Positions 54,468 to 62,571 of a DNA stretch of 64,000 bases are shown piece by piece; positions within the stretch are counted from its first letter, which is position 1; each line of letters begins with the position of its first letter. The translations under genes and the position numbers were made by a program. The notes under the pieces are model-generated. The model made no database searches. It saw only the letters and a program-made list of their open reading frames with translations, and was not told the origin of the DNA. Source of the DNA: Pontibacter cellulosilyticus (GTDB lineage: Bacteria > Bacteroidota > Bacteroidia > Cytophagales > Hymenobacteraceae); the NCBI RefSeq assembly GCF_014306105.1, contig NZ_JACRVF010000002.1, positions 332,368 to 396,367 on the forward strand, in the 5' to 3' direction.

Positions 54468-55316
54468 ATGCTCTTCAAACTCTTTACCCTGTACATTTAT
54501 CTGCAAACTTCCCTTTGCGGCTGCGGCCCCGACAGGCGCAACAGTGGCTTCGAAAAACCTTCGTTCAAGTATAAGCTCGAACGGGTTGGCAAGATGGATG
54601 CACGTGTACGGGAAAGCTCTGGCCTTGCTCATGCAACTGATAGCACCCTAATTACGCACCCCGACGGAGAAAATCCTGCCATACTTTACAACATTAGCAA
54701 AAAAGGAGCATTACTGGACTCCATGCTTTTACCACAGCTACAAAACGCTGACTGGGAAGACCTTGCAGAGGATGATGAGCACCTGTACGTCGGCGATTTT
54801 GGCAACAATGCGAACAACCGAAGGGACCTGCGCATTTATAAGATCAATAGGCAAAACCATACTTTAACCGGCACTATAGGTTTTTCTTTTGAGGATCAGG
54901 AGTTTTTCCCACCTGCAGAAAATAACCTGCACTTCGATCTGGAGGCATTTTTCTACCACCAGGATTCGCTGTACCTATTCACGAAAAGCCGCGGCAAAAA
55001 CAAAAAACTAAAGCTGTACACATTGCCTGCCACACCCGGCAATTATACAGCCAAATTGCGGGAGCAACTACCGGTAAATACTATGGCAACTGCTGCCGAT
55101 ATCTCACCAGATCAGAAGCAATTTGCTATACTTGGCTATGGCAAACTATACTTGTTTGCTGTAGAGAACGGAAGTATAAACTTTAGCGGCAAGCATTACT
55201 GCATACCCCTTGCCAGAACCGGGCAGGCCGAGGCCATACTTTATACTTCGCCACAGGAACTGCTGCTAACAAATGAGGCTGGTAAACTGTTTAAGATTGT
55301 ACTCAGACCCCAGTAA
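54468..55316 (+). CDS. Predicted lipoprotein, beta-propeller-like
   Basis: The 282-residue product begins with a short hydrophobic segment ending SLCGCG, a possible lipobox (Cys at about 19). Conserved-looking phrases ESSGLA, LQNADWEDLAEDDEHLYVGD and FGNNANNRRDLRIYKI, followed by regular beta-strand repeats, suggest a propeller. I do not recognise a catalytic motif. It may lie on the cell envelope. The region upstream has AAGTATAA words but no clear promoter box. Confidence 0.65.
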   Translation: MLFKLFTLYIYLQTSLCGCGPDRRNSGFEKPSFKYKLERVGKMDARVRESSGLAHATDSTLITHPDGENPAILYNISKKGALLDSMLLPQLQNADWEDLAEDDEHLYVGDFGNNANNRRDLRIYKINRQNHTLTGTIGFSFEDQEFFPPAENNLHFDLEAFFYHQDSLYLFTKSRGKNKKLKLYTLPATPGNYTAKLREQLPVNTMATAADISPDQKQFAILGYGKLYLFAVENGSINFSGKHYCIPLARTGQAEAILYTSPQELLLTNEAGKLFKIVLRPQ

Positions 55317-55411
55317 ATAAATACATTCACCAGTACTTGTAACAGCGAAAATACCATCATATATGGTTAAAAAGCCGTACTATAAGTATATACCCAAAAC
55401 AAGATAAAACT

Positions 55412-56287
55412 ATGCATACAACAATACTAGTAACCGGGGCCACTGGTACCGTTGGCTGTGAGGTAGTGAAACAGCTATCTGTACAAGACGGCGATATCAG
55501 GGTGCGTGCCGGTGTGCACTCCATCATAAAGGGCGAGAACCTGAAACGCCTGCCGGGCGTGGAGATTGTGGAAATGGATTTTGAAGACCAGGAATCGCTG
55601 CATGCTGCTTTCACTCACGTAGATAAAGTGTTCCTGATAACTCCCTTTGCCAAAGACCAGGTGCATATGGCCAAAACATTGGTAGACGAAGCAAAGAAAA
55701 AAGGAGTAAAGCACATTGTAAAACTGTCGGCAATGGGGGCAGATGCGGAGCCAGGTATACAGCTTGGTCGCTGGCACCGCGAAATAGAAAAGTACATCGA
55801 AGACAGTGGCATTTCCTATACTTTCCTGAGGCCCTCTTCCTTTATGCAGAACTTTGTGAACTACAATGCCGAAAGTATAAAGCACGACGGTAAAATCTAC
55901 ATGCCTACCGGCAAAGCTAAAATCAGCTACATAGATGCGCGCGATATTGCCGCAGTAGGAGTGGAGGCGCTAACCGGCGAAGGCCACGAAGGACAGGTTT
56001 ACGAACTCACCGGCCCAGAAGCCATATCAAACAGCGAGGCAGCTCAGATACTAAGCGATGTAACCGGCAAACAAGTAGAATTTGTAGATGTGCCAGAGGA
56101 TGCCGCCAGGAAAAGTATGGCAGAACATGGCACCCCGGATTGGATGGCCGATGCTATGATGGAGTTATACGATGTGTACAAAGCCGGAAATTCTAACCAG
56201 GTATTCGATTCGGTACAGGCTGTAACAGATAAAAAGCCACACTCTTTCAGGCAATTTGCGCAGGATTACAAGCAATGTTTTGTGTAG
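55412..56287 (+). CDS. NmrA-like NAD(P)-binding oxidoreductase (atypical SDR)
   Basis: The 291-residue protein has a Rossmann start VTGATGTVGCEVVKQL (7-22), VFLITPFAKDQ, IVKLSAMGADAEPGIQLGRW, and SYTFLRPSSFMQNF. There is no YxxxK. This is the NmrA/QorB-type atypical SDR family, whose members act as quinone or azo reductases or as redox sensors. It is a single gene with its own bidirectional terminator, shared with the low-complexity gene on the other strand. Confidence 0.88.
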   Translation: MHTTILVTGATGTVGCEVVKQLSVQDGDIRVRAGVHSIIKGENLKRLPGVEIVEMDFEDQESLHAAFTHVDKVFLITPFAKDQVHMAKTLVDEAKKKGVKHIVKLSAMGADAEPGIQLGRWHREIEKYIEDSGISYTFLRPSSFMQNFVNYNAESIKHDGKIYMPTGKAKISYIDARDIAAVGVEALTGEGHEGQVYELTGPEAISNSEAAQILSDVTGKQVEFVDVPEDAARKSMAEHGTPDWMADAMMELYDVYKAGNSNQVFDSVQAVTDKKPHSFRQFAQDYKQCFV

Positions 56288-56325
56288 TGCAGAAAGTATA
56301 GCTAACAAGTACAGGCATAAAAGTA

Positions 56326-56358
56326 AAAAGGCCTCTCCAAATAATGGAGAGGCCTTTT
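56326..56358. terminator. Bidirectional terminator, 14-bp perfect stem
   Basis: AAAAGGCCTCTCCA pairs with TGGAGAGGCCTTTT around a 5-base loop, between the NmrA-like gene and the convergent low-complexity gene. Confidence 0.95.
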
Positions 56359-56378
56359 ATTATTGCGTTAGTCTATAA

Positions 56379-58286
56379 CTAGTCTCTGTCTAAGTTACGG
56401 TAACGATCACTTCTGCGGCTTTCATAGCGGTCTCTGTCTTGGTCAGAGCCAGAAGATGAGCCGTAATCGCTGCTGCCATAGCCTCTGTAGTTTTCGCGTG
56501 AGCTTGATCCACGGTTATCGCTGTAGTATGATGTGCTGCTGTCCATAGAACCGTAACGGCTTTGATCGCCGCCTCGGCCTCCCTGGCCATAACCACCTGA
56601 GCTGTATCCGCCTCTGTCGCTAGAGCTGCCAGAGCCGTATCCGTATCCGCCACTCATGCCACGGCTATAGTTGCTATCGCCGTATCCGCCTCTGTCGCGG
56701 TCGCTAGAGCTGCCTGAACCACCACTATAGCCACCGCCATAGCTGCTCTGTCCGTAGTCGCTGCCCTGAGAACCATATCTGCTAGAACGGTAGTCGTCGT
56801 TATAAGAGCCGCCTCGAGAGCCGTAGCCGCCCTGGCTGCCATAACCGCCCTGCATAGAGCTCTGAGAATCCCAGCCTCTTTGTGAACCACGGTCATCACT
56901 ATCGTACTCGCTCATGCCTCTTGATGAGCCATAGCCCATAGAGCCGTAACGATCTCTATCGCCGTAACCGCCCTGCATTCCTGTTCTGGATGAACCAGAG
57001 CCTGTAGAGCTGGAACCGTAACCTTGCTGACCGCTGCTATAGCCTGATGATGAGCCGTAGCCGCCCTGCCCGTAGTTACTACCACGCTGGCCATAGTCAC
57101 CCTGTCCGTAGTTTTGCTGGTATCCCTGGCTGCCGCCTCTTGATGAACCTGAACCATAACCTCCCTGAGATGATGAGCCGTAGCTACCTTGAGAAGAGCC
57201 ATATCCACCTTGAGAAGAAGAACCATAGCCGCCCTGACCGCCGAAGCTTTGCGAAGACGATCCGCCACGCTGGCCGTAACCGCCCATGCCGCCTTGATCG
57301 TTCATGGTACCGTAACCACCCTGAGATGAACCGTAACGTTGAGAGCCCTGGCTCTGGCTGCCATAGCCGCCACCGCGCTCGTATCCGCCTCTGCCGCTAT
57401 CATAGCTGCCGTAGCCGCCTTGGCCAGAAGAGCCGCTCTGCATACCGAATCCACCTTGTGAACCTCCATAGCTTTGGCCGCCCATATTGTCACCTTCTCT
57501 ATCCTGATATCCGCCTTGCATACCTCCTCTAGAAGAACCATAGTCCTGATCCTGATATCTTGTGCGGTTGCCTTCCATGCCACCTTGGTTGCCATAGTTA
57601 TAGCCACCCGATGATGAGCCATAAGAGCCACCCTGTCCATAGCTGCTGCCAGACATACCCTGGTTAGAAGAGCCGTAGCCGCCGCTGCTCATGCCTTGGC
57701 TGCCGCTTCCGTATCCGCCTTGCTGGCCATAGCCCTGGTTCATGCCTCCTCCTTGTGAAGATGAGCCATAATCACCCTGATACCCGTAGCCACTCTGGCC
57801 ACCATAGTTACCATGCTGTGATCCATACCCGTAGCCACCCTGGCTGCCATAACCACCTTGACCACCCTGGCCACCGTAGTTGCCTTGGTTAGATCCCTGG
57901 AAGTCTTGCTGAGAACCGCTGCTCATAGAGCCATAGCTACCAGTGTCTGAGCCTTCGCCCATGCCACTTACTTGAGAAGAACTGCCAGAAGATTTAGATG
58001 ACTTACCAGATGATGAACCGGAAGATTTACCAGAAGTTGATCCGGATGATTTACCGCTTGCTGATTTAGAAGTGCTAGCCTTTGTAGTTGAAGACTTAGA
58101 AGTTGATCCTGATGTTTTACTTCCTTTAGAAGTTGAGCCGCTGGCAGAGCCTGAGGATGAAGTAAGACCGCTGCTGCTGCTTCCTGATGATGTATTTGAT
58201 GATGAAGATGACGACGGGTTACTGGACGATCCGCTCGACATATTTGATGATTGGTTCGAGCTTTGGTTTTTCTCAGTGTCTTTCAT
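56379..58286 (-). CDS. FUS-like low-complexity protein, Ser/Gly/Tyr/Gln-rich
   Basis: This 635-residue protein is disordered throughout. Residues 1-112 are almost only Ser, Gly, Thr, Lys and Asn (SSSGLTSSSGSASG, KSSGSTSGKSSGSS). Residues about 113-610 are built of short degenerate repeats of GGYGSxxQG type, mixed with SYGQ, NYGQGGYGSS, and RGG-like SRGG, ERGG, QRGG and DRGG. The last 20 residues are Arg/Asp-rich (DRDRYESRRSDRYRNLDRD). Cys is absent and there is no signal peptide or membrane segment. Composition and repeat type recall the prion-like domains of FUS, EWS and TAF15, so phase separation or RNA-related scaffolding is an inference. It has an ideal Shine-Dalgarno site and a strong terminator, so it is a real, probably well expressed gene. 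It is divergent from a cold-shock protein. Confidence 0.85.
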   Translation of the reverse strand: MKDTEKNQSSNQSSNMSSGSSSNPSSSSSSNTSSGSSSSGLTSSSGSASGSTSKGSKTSGSTSKSSTTKASTSKSASGKSSGSTSGKSSGSSSGKSSKSSGSSSQVSGMGEGSDTGSYGSMSSGSQQDFQGSNQGNYGGQGGQGGYGSQGGYGYGSQHGNYGGQSGYGYQGDYGSSSQGGGMNQGYGQQGGYGSGSQGMSSGGYGSSNQGMSGSSYGQGGSYGSSSGGYNYGNQGGMEGNRTRYQDQDYGSSRGGMQGGYQDREGDNMGGQSYGGSQGGFGMQSGSSGQGGYGSYDSGRGGYERGGGYGSQSQGSQRYGSSQGGYGTMNDQGGMGGYGQRGGSSSQSFGGQGGYGSSSQGGYGSSQGSYGSSSQGGYGSGSSRGGSQGYQQNYGQGDYGQRGSNYGQGGYGSSSGYSSGQQGYGSSSTGSGSSRTGMQGGYGDRDRYGSMGYGSSRGMSEYDSDDRGSQRGWDSQSSMQGGYGSQGGYGSRGGSYNDDYRSSRYGSQGSDYGQSSYGGGYSGGSGSSSDRDRGGYGDSNYSRGMSGGYGYGSGSSSDRGGYSSGGYGQGGRGGDQSRYGSMDSSTSYYSDNRGSSSRENYRGYGSSDYGSSSGSDQDRDRYESRRSDRYRNLDRD

Positions 58287-58652
58287 AGTTCTGATCTCCT
58301 TGTTTATTGTTAAAAATTAAGTTTGTTAAACGCTTTTACAAAGCAACCACAGAGGTGGCAGCTATGGGTTCTGTTAGTGGGTGCAATGGTTTCAAAACAT
58401 TTAGTAATGAAGCCGTTTTTTAATGTAACAGAACGTTTTAGCTATACGAACCCCGCGTTACTTGGTTATTTCCATATTGAAGTATAGCAGTAGTGCAGCA
58501 GCAGTGATCAGAGGGAGACTGAAAGTATAATATTATTCATCCTGCGCACACCCAAAGGTTGCCGCGCCAGGAGTGTATGTAATTGTGTAAGTGGTTGATG
58601 ATGTTATGTTTGATATTTTTTTGTAGTTGCTAGTAATTTTAAAAGGAATATG
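58287..58652. other. 366-bp divergent intergenic region (low-complexity gene / csp)
   Basis: No gene is supported. It must hold the promoter of the minus-strand low-complexity gene, but no TAnnTTTG box is visible on that strand, so an alternative sigma factor or an atypical promoter is possible. The part nearest the csp gene is T-rich. Confidence 0.45.
58295..58301 (-). promoter_or_regulatory. Strong Shine-Dalgarno site of the low-complexity gene
   Basis: On the minus strand it reads AAGGAGA, 8 bases before the ATG, an ideal match and spacing. Bacteroidetes genes rarely use such sites and few others in this window have one, so high translation is likely. Confidence 0.85.
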
Positions 58653-58660
58653 TACCTTTG
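58653..58660 (+). promoter_or_regulatory. -7 box (TACCTTTG) for the cold-shock gene
   Basis: It matches TAnnTTTG; TTG at 58627-58629 is a weak -33. The leader would be under 25 bases, so the long cold-sensing leader of E. coli cspA is absent. Confidence 0.6.
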
Positions 58661-58684
58661 CCTTATTAATTAATTTATTTCGTA

Positions 58685-58876
58685 ATGAAGACAGGTAAAG
58701 TAAAATTCTACAACGTATCAAAAGGTTTCGGTTTCATTGTTGCTGATGATACAAACCAGGACATCTTTGTGCACCAGACTGGTTTGGTACACGAAATTCG
58801 TGAGAACGACCGCGTATCTTTTGAAGTTAAGGATGGCAAAAAAGGATTGAATGCAATCAACGTAGAGAAAATCTAA
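58685..58876 (+). CDS. Cold-shock domain protein (CspA family)
   Basis: The 63-residue single-domain protein has RNP1 KGFGFIV (13-19) and RNP2 DIFVHQ (26-31), with the aromatic residues that stack on single-stranded RNA or DNA. GKVKFYN is at the start. It is an RNA chaperone that melts secondary structure. It is slightly shorter than the usual 65-70 residues. It is the divergent neighbour of the FUS-like low-complexity gene, a suggestive pairing of an RNA-binding and a phase-separation-prone protein. Confidence 0.96.
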   Translation: MKTGKVKFYNVSKGFGFIVADDTNQDIFVHQTGLVHEIRENDRVSFEVKDGKKGLNAINVEKI

Positions 58877-58918
58877 GTTGTAAATATATAGTGCCGCAAG
58901 GCATCATTCATCTATTTT

Positions 58919-58949
58919 AACCCGCTCACTTAGTGAGCGGGTTTTTTTT
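58919..58949. terminator. Bidirectional terminator that overlaps a coding end
   Basis: AACCCGCTCAC pairs with GTGAGCGGGTT around TTA, then eight T. The TTA loop is the stop codon of the minus-strand phosphatase gene and the right arm encodes its last residues (PAH), so coding and termination signals share the same bases. Confidence 0.93.
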
Positions 58950-60048
58950 CTGCTTTCTGTTCACCGTTCTCCTTTTTTTCCTGGTTACGCTCTTCGCCTT
59001 TCTCTAGGCCCTCCTGTATTAGTTCCTTTGCTTCTTCCTTATCCTCACAGTCTGCTTTTGGCGCTTCCTGCTCATCTCCGTTCAACGGCTCATAGTTAAG
59101 GCTGATAGCAATAGGGAAGTGGTCGGAACCGAATTTGCTCAATCTCCTTAAGCTAAGCAGCCTAAATTCCGGGTCGTAAAAAACATGATCCAAGGGGTAA
59201 CGGAAGAAGGGCACAAGGGCATTGTAGGTGTTGTAAAAACCGCGTCCTACACGTGGGTCCAGCATCCCGCTTATTTTCTTAAATAGCTTTGTTGTGCTTG
59301 ACCATGCCACATCATTCAGGTCGCCAGCTACTATACTTGGGTAGTTGGTTTTTTTTGCCTGTCGTGCCACCATAAGAAGTTCCGCCTCACGTGTTTCTGT
59401 ATTAAGCATTAAACGCGGGGGCTGTGGATGCACAGTGAACAAGTCAAATTTTTTGCCGTTAGGCAGCTCTATAACAGTGTAGAAAGAAGGTATATCATCT
59501 TCAACCAGAAACCTTACTTCACTGTCGTGTAACTTAAACTTGCTCCAGAAGAGCATACCGTAAGTATTGTCTAGTGGTTTTTTGATAGAATATGGGAAAT
59601 GCGCATCAAACTCTTTTCTCACACTTTCATGCCAAGCCTCATCTGGTTCGTTCATGATGAGCATATCCGGATTTTCCAGCAGTACAAGCTCTTTAAATTT
59701 TTGATGTTGCTTGTTCACCATCCGTACATTTGCAATCATTATGGTAAAAGCATTGGCGGGATGCTTCTGCTCAGTCCGCAACCCCTCTACCCTGGCAACA
59801 GGAGTAAACCAGAATACATACCTTATCTCGTTGACGATAGCTAAAAACCACACAACCAGCATGACTTTTTCTGTAGTGCCTCCTAATCCGAATGACAATA
59901 TATAGGTTACAAGTATGATAGTGAGGAAAACAGCAACGTGCAGTCTCGGAAAGTCCAATACCCTGATCCACCAAAGCGGCGATTTGATAAATGGAAGTAT
60001 AGAGAAGAGTGTAAAAATAAAACCAAATATTATAAGAGCGGACTTCAT
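58930..60048 (-). CDS. Membrane-anchored endonuclease/exonuclease/phosphatase (EEP) family protein
   Basis: The 372-residue protein has three N-terminal membrane helices (about 4-22, 35-58, 62-80) and an EEP domain. Its motifs are IMIANVRMVN, NPDMLIMNEPDE, LFTVHPQPP, IVAGDLNDVAWS, YPLDHVFYD and the closing FGSDHFPIAISL with the catalytic Asp-His. The domain faces the periplasm and could cleave a phosphodiester in lipid or nucleic acid. A 45-residue Glu/Lys-rich tail follows, probably disordered. The gene ends inside the terminator hairpin shared with csp. Confidence 0.87.
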   Translation of the reverse strand: MKSALIIFGFIFTLFSILPFIKSPLWWIRVLDFPRLHVAVFLTIILVTYILSFGLGGTTEKVMLVVWFLAIVNEIRYVFWFTPVARVEGLRTEQKHPANAFTIMIANVRMVNKQHQKFKELVLLENPDMLIMNEPDEAWHESVRKEFDAHFPYSIKKPLDNTYGMLFWSKFKLHDSEVRFLVEDDIPSFYTVIELPNGKKFDLFTVHPQPPRLMLNTETREAELLMVARQAKKTNYPSIVAGDLNDVAWSSTTKLFKKISGMLDPRVGRGFYNTYNALVPFFRYPLDHVFYDPEFRLLSLRRLSKFGSDHFPIAISLNYEPLNGDEQEAPKADCEDKEEAKELIQEGLEKGEERNQEKKENGEQKAEKKPAH

Positions 60049-60172
60049 GTTTGCTGTGGTACTTATATGTGTTGCGTGTTTGTGAATACTTATACCGTAC
60101 AGGTTTTGTTGCTAACACACCTGTGCAATACTTATAAGTAGAGGCTAATTTATTGCTATGCAGAACTGCTGC

Positions 60173-60218
60173 AAAAGAAAAAGCCCCACGCACATATATA
60201 CGCAGGGCTTTTTCTTTT
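60173..60218 (-). terminator. Terminator of the ricT-gldH operon
   Basis: AAAAGAAAAAGCCC pairs perfectly with GGGCTTTTTCTTTT (14 bp), 20 bases after the gldH stop on the minus strand. Confidence 0.9.
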
Positions 60219-60237
60219 ATAGTAGGATCTTTTAGTG

Positions 60238-60717
60238 CTACTCTGTTTTATTTTCGGCAACGCGCACGCCAACAGCTAAAATATGCGGCAGCGGGTCGCG
60301 GCGCATGTACTGCGTCAGCTTCAGTTTATACTTGCCTTGCTTGCTAAACTTTACGTTATCAAGTGCCAAGGCCTGCAGGTCAAATGTATCGCTGGAGCCA
60401 TCACCCAAAGGCTTGCCTGTTTTGGCATCCATCAGCAATAACTCGTGCAGTTTAGTAGATACCTCAGCTCCATCCGGACCTAGCAGCTCGTGGCGCAAGT
60501 ACAGGTTATAAAAGTCGTACTGCAGGTTGTAGCGCACATTAAAATATACATCATATACTTTAGTAGTATCCTGAATTTCAAACTCGAAAACAGGGGCGTT
60601 GTCAATCTGCCAGTTACTATCAGGCAGCTCTACATTCTGCTCGTACACGCGGGCTGGGTCGCAGCTGGTTATAACAAACAGTAAGGCAGCAGCCCACAAC
60701 ACTAGTTTTTTATGCAT
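60238..60717 (-). CDS. gldH: Gliding motility lipoprotein GldH
   Basis: The 159-residue protein begins MHKKLVLWAAALLFVITSC, a lipoprotein signal with Cys at 19. The mature domain (YEQNVELPDSNWQIDNAPVF, DVYFNVRYNLQYDFYNLYL and a C-terminal YMRRDPLPHILAVGVRV) matches GldH, a component needed for gliding in Flavobacterium-type bacteria. The open frame extends far upstream only as a shadow of ricT; the real start overlaps the ricT stop by 8 bases. With the T9SS cargo genes it suggests that the host has gliding or T9SS machinery. Confidence 0.9.
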   Translation of the reverse strand: MHKKLVLWAAALLFVITSCDPARVYEQNVELPDSNWQIDNAPVFEFEIQDTTKVYDVYFNVRYNLQYDFYNLYLRHELLGPDGAEVSTKLHELLLMDAKTGKPLGDGSSDTFDLQALALDNVKFSKQGKYKLKLTQYMRRDPLPHILAVGVRVAENKTE

Positions 60718-62335
60718 CGTTGCGCGGTGGTTTGTTAGCATCTTGGTCAGACTTCTTTCCTCTGAAAGGCTTTCTGTTGCGCTTCTTTGGCCTCTGGTCA
60801 GGGTTTCTTTCCTCCCCGGCGGCTGGGGCATTACCAGTTTGCCCTTCAGCTCTAGGAGGCCTTGGTGGCCTGTTCTCCCGGCGCTCTCTAGGCTCTCTGC
60901 CTTCACGCTGTTCTCTTGGCTCACGCAGTTCGCGTGGTCCACGTGCTTCTTTTGGTTCACGTTGCTCTCTGCCTTCACGAGGTTCTCGTTGTTCGCGGGG
61001 CGCTTTAGCCTCTCTAGGTTCTTTACCCTCGCCACGCGGCTCACGGTTCTCGCGGTCCTCACGGTTTTTGTTTTTGTTCTTGAAAGGCTTCTGCTTGCGC
61101 GGTTTCTGCTCATCGCTTCTTTCGCCACGCTCAGGTTGCTCCTGCTTCTTCTCAGATCGTTCTTTCTGCTGCTTAGGAACTTCTGTTACAGCTTGCTCAG
61201 GCTGTGCGCCAGCAGGCTTTTTCTTTTTCTTCTTTTTCTTCTTTTTGCTCTTAAACTTGTCGTCCAGGCGCTCCAGACTACCTTCTACCTGCGCTACAAA
61301 CTCGTTCTGCTTCGGCTCTTCCTGCGGCACCAGCAACAATGTTTCTACGGCAACGCCTTTGGCATTCAGCTCCTGTATCTCCTGCACACGCTCCACTGGA
61401 ACGGCATACCAGTTGTTGTCTCCCTTGTAGCCGAACCACATCATGCGCTTAAAGATATCCGTTTTCTGAAGTATGGCATCACCTTGTTGCGTCTGCAGTG
61501 GTCGGTTTACCGTCGGGATATCCTTCAGGGCATCCATGTAGGTTTCCAACTCATAGTTAAGGCAGCACTTAAGCCTGCCGCATTGGCCCGAAAGCTTGCT
61601 CGGGTTAAGCGAAAGGTTCTGGTAACGCGCCGCTGTGGTAGAAACGCTCTTAAAATCGGTAAGCCAGGTAGAGCAGCAAAGCTCACGACCGCACGAGCCT
61701 ATGCCGCCCAAGCGACCTGCCTCATGGCGCAAGCTTATCTGGCGCATCTCAATACGCACCTTAAACTCCTCGGCCAGTTTTCTGATCAGGTCACGGAAGT
61801 CTACACGGTCATCGGCTGAGTAATAGAATGTAGCCTTGCTTTTATCAGCCTGGTACTCCACATCCGAGAGCTTCATTCTAAGCCCGAGTTGCTGAATGAT
61901 CTCGCGGCTGCGGTACATGGTGGTGCCTTCAAGGTCTCTTACCTCGTTAAACTTCTCCATGTCTTTTTCATTGGCAATGCGGTAGATGCTGCGAATTTCT
62001 TCGTTGTTGTCTACCTTCTTTTTCATCATCTGCAGGCGAACCAACTCACCTTTTAATGATACAAAACCAATGTGATGCCCGTTTGGCACATCCACTACCA
62101 CGGCATCGCCGGTTATAAGCTCTAACCTGTTTGTATTACGGTAGAAGTCTTTGCGACCTCCTTTAAATCTTATCTCAACTATGTCAAACTCCTCAAACGA
62201 TACCGGTAACTCCATGTCGCTGAGCCAGTCGAACACGTTTAAACGGTTGCAGCCACCCGTGCTACATCCGCCGTTGCTTTTGCAGCCACCGGGTTTGGTG
62301 CCGCATCCGCCACTAGAACATGAACTACATCCCAC
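60710..62335 (-). CDS. ricT: PSP1/RicT (YaaT)-type protein with long disordered tail
   Basis: The 541-residue protein starts with a Cys/Gly-rich segment (residues 3-29, many Cys). A PSP1 domain follows (about 35-320), with RHEAGRLGGIGSCGRELCCS and SGQCGRLKCCLNYELETYMD, the Cys clusters of RicT that may bind Fe-S. In Bacillus, RicT works with RicA and RicF on RNase Y maturation of mRNA. Residues 345-541 are low complexity: a run of about ten Lys, then Arg/Glu/Pro repeats (REQREPREGREQREPKEA). This tail is far longer than in Bacillus. It overlaps gldH by 8 bases and has a -7 box at 62393-62400. Confidence 0.9.
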   Translation of the reverse strand: MGCSSCSSGGCGTKPGGCKSNGGCSTGGCNRLNVFDWLSDMELPVSFEEFDIVEIRFKGGRKDFYRNTNRLELITGDAVVVDVPNGHHIGFVSLKGELVRLQMMKKKVDNNEEIRSIYRIANEKDMEKFNEVRDLEGTTMYRSREIIQQLGLRMKLSDVEYQADKSKATFYYSADDRVDFRDLIRKLAEEFKVRIEMRQISLRHEAGRLGGIGSCGRELCCSTWLTDFKSVSTTAARYQNLSLNPSKLSGQCGRLKCCLNYELETYMDALKDIPTVNRPLQTQQGDAILQKTDIFKRMMWFGYKGDNNWYAVPVERVQEIQELNAKGVAVETLLLVPQEEPKQNEFVAQVEGSLERLDDKFKSKKKKKKKKKKPAGAQPEQAVTEVPKQQKERSEKKQEQPERGERSDEQKPRKQKPFKNKNKNREDRENREPRGEGKEPREAKAPREQREPREGREQREPKEARGPRELREPREQREGREPRERRENRPPRPPRAEGQTGNAPAAGEERNPDQRPKKRNRKPFRGKKSDQDANKPPRNDA

Positions 62336-62392
62336 TTTATATATCTCCTTATAATAGCCAGGCTATTCTTGTTTTCTAAAACTGTTAATTAA

Positions 62393-62400
62393 CAAATATA
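62393..62400 (-). promoter_or_regulatory. -7 box (minus strand TATATTTG) for ricT-gldH
   Basis: It is an exact TAnnTTTG match on the minus strand, 57 bases before the ricT start. Confidence 0.5.
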
Positions 62401-62571
62401 CTAAAATTTTAGGCTTTTGCTTTTGCTCCTCCTAAAAGTACAACTTATGCTGACAGCAGAAAGAGCTAATTAATTTTAACCGGCCCTATTAGCAAGCACA
62501 AGTAAGGCAGTAAAATACGAAAAATTTGCAGGCGTGGAGAAAGGCAGCGAATTAAAGTATATTTTTAAGGG

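Noticed and set aside
57047..57532. Plus-strand 161-codon Arg/His-rich frame
   Set aside because: Complement of the repetitive FUS-like gene; many frames stay open there because of the biased composition.
56390..57640. Ala/Thr-rich minus-strand frames overlapping the FUS-like gene
   Set aside because: They are +1 readings of the same repeats; only the 635-codon frame has the start, Shine-Dalgarno site and full length.
60718..61128. Upstream part of the long minus-strand frame containing gldH
   Set aside because: It is an out-of-frame reading of the Arg/Glu-rich ricT tail; the lipoprotein signal at 60717 marks the real gldH start.
60720..61430. Plus-strand 236-codon Ser/Arg-rich frame
   Set aside because: Complement of the low-complexity ricT tail.
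60599..61819. Plus-strand 406-codon frame rich in Leu/Phe/Arg
   Set aside because: It lies antisense to ricT and gldH and mirrors their biased codons; no family features.
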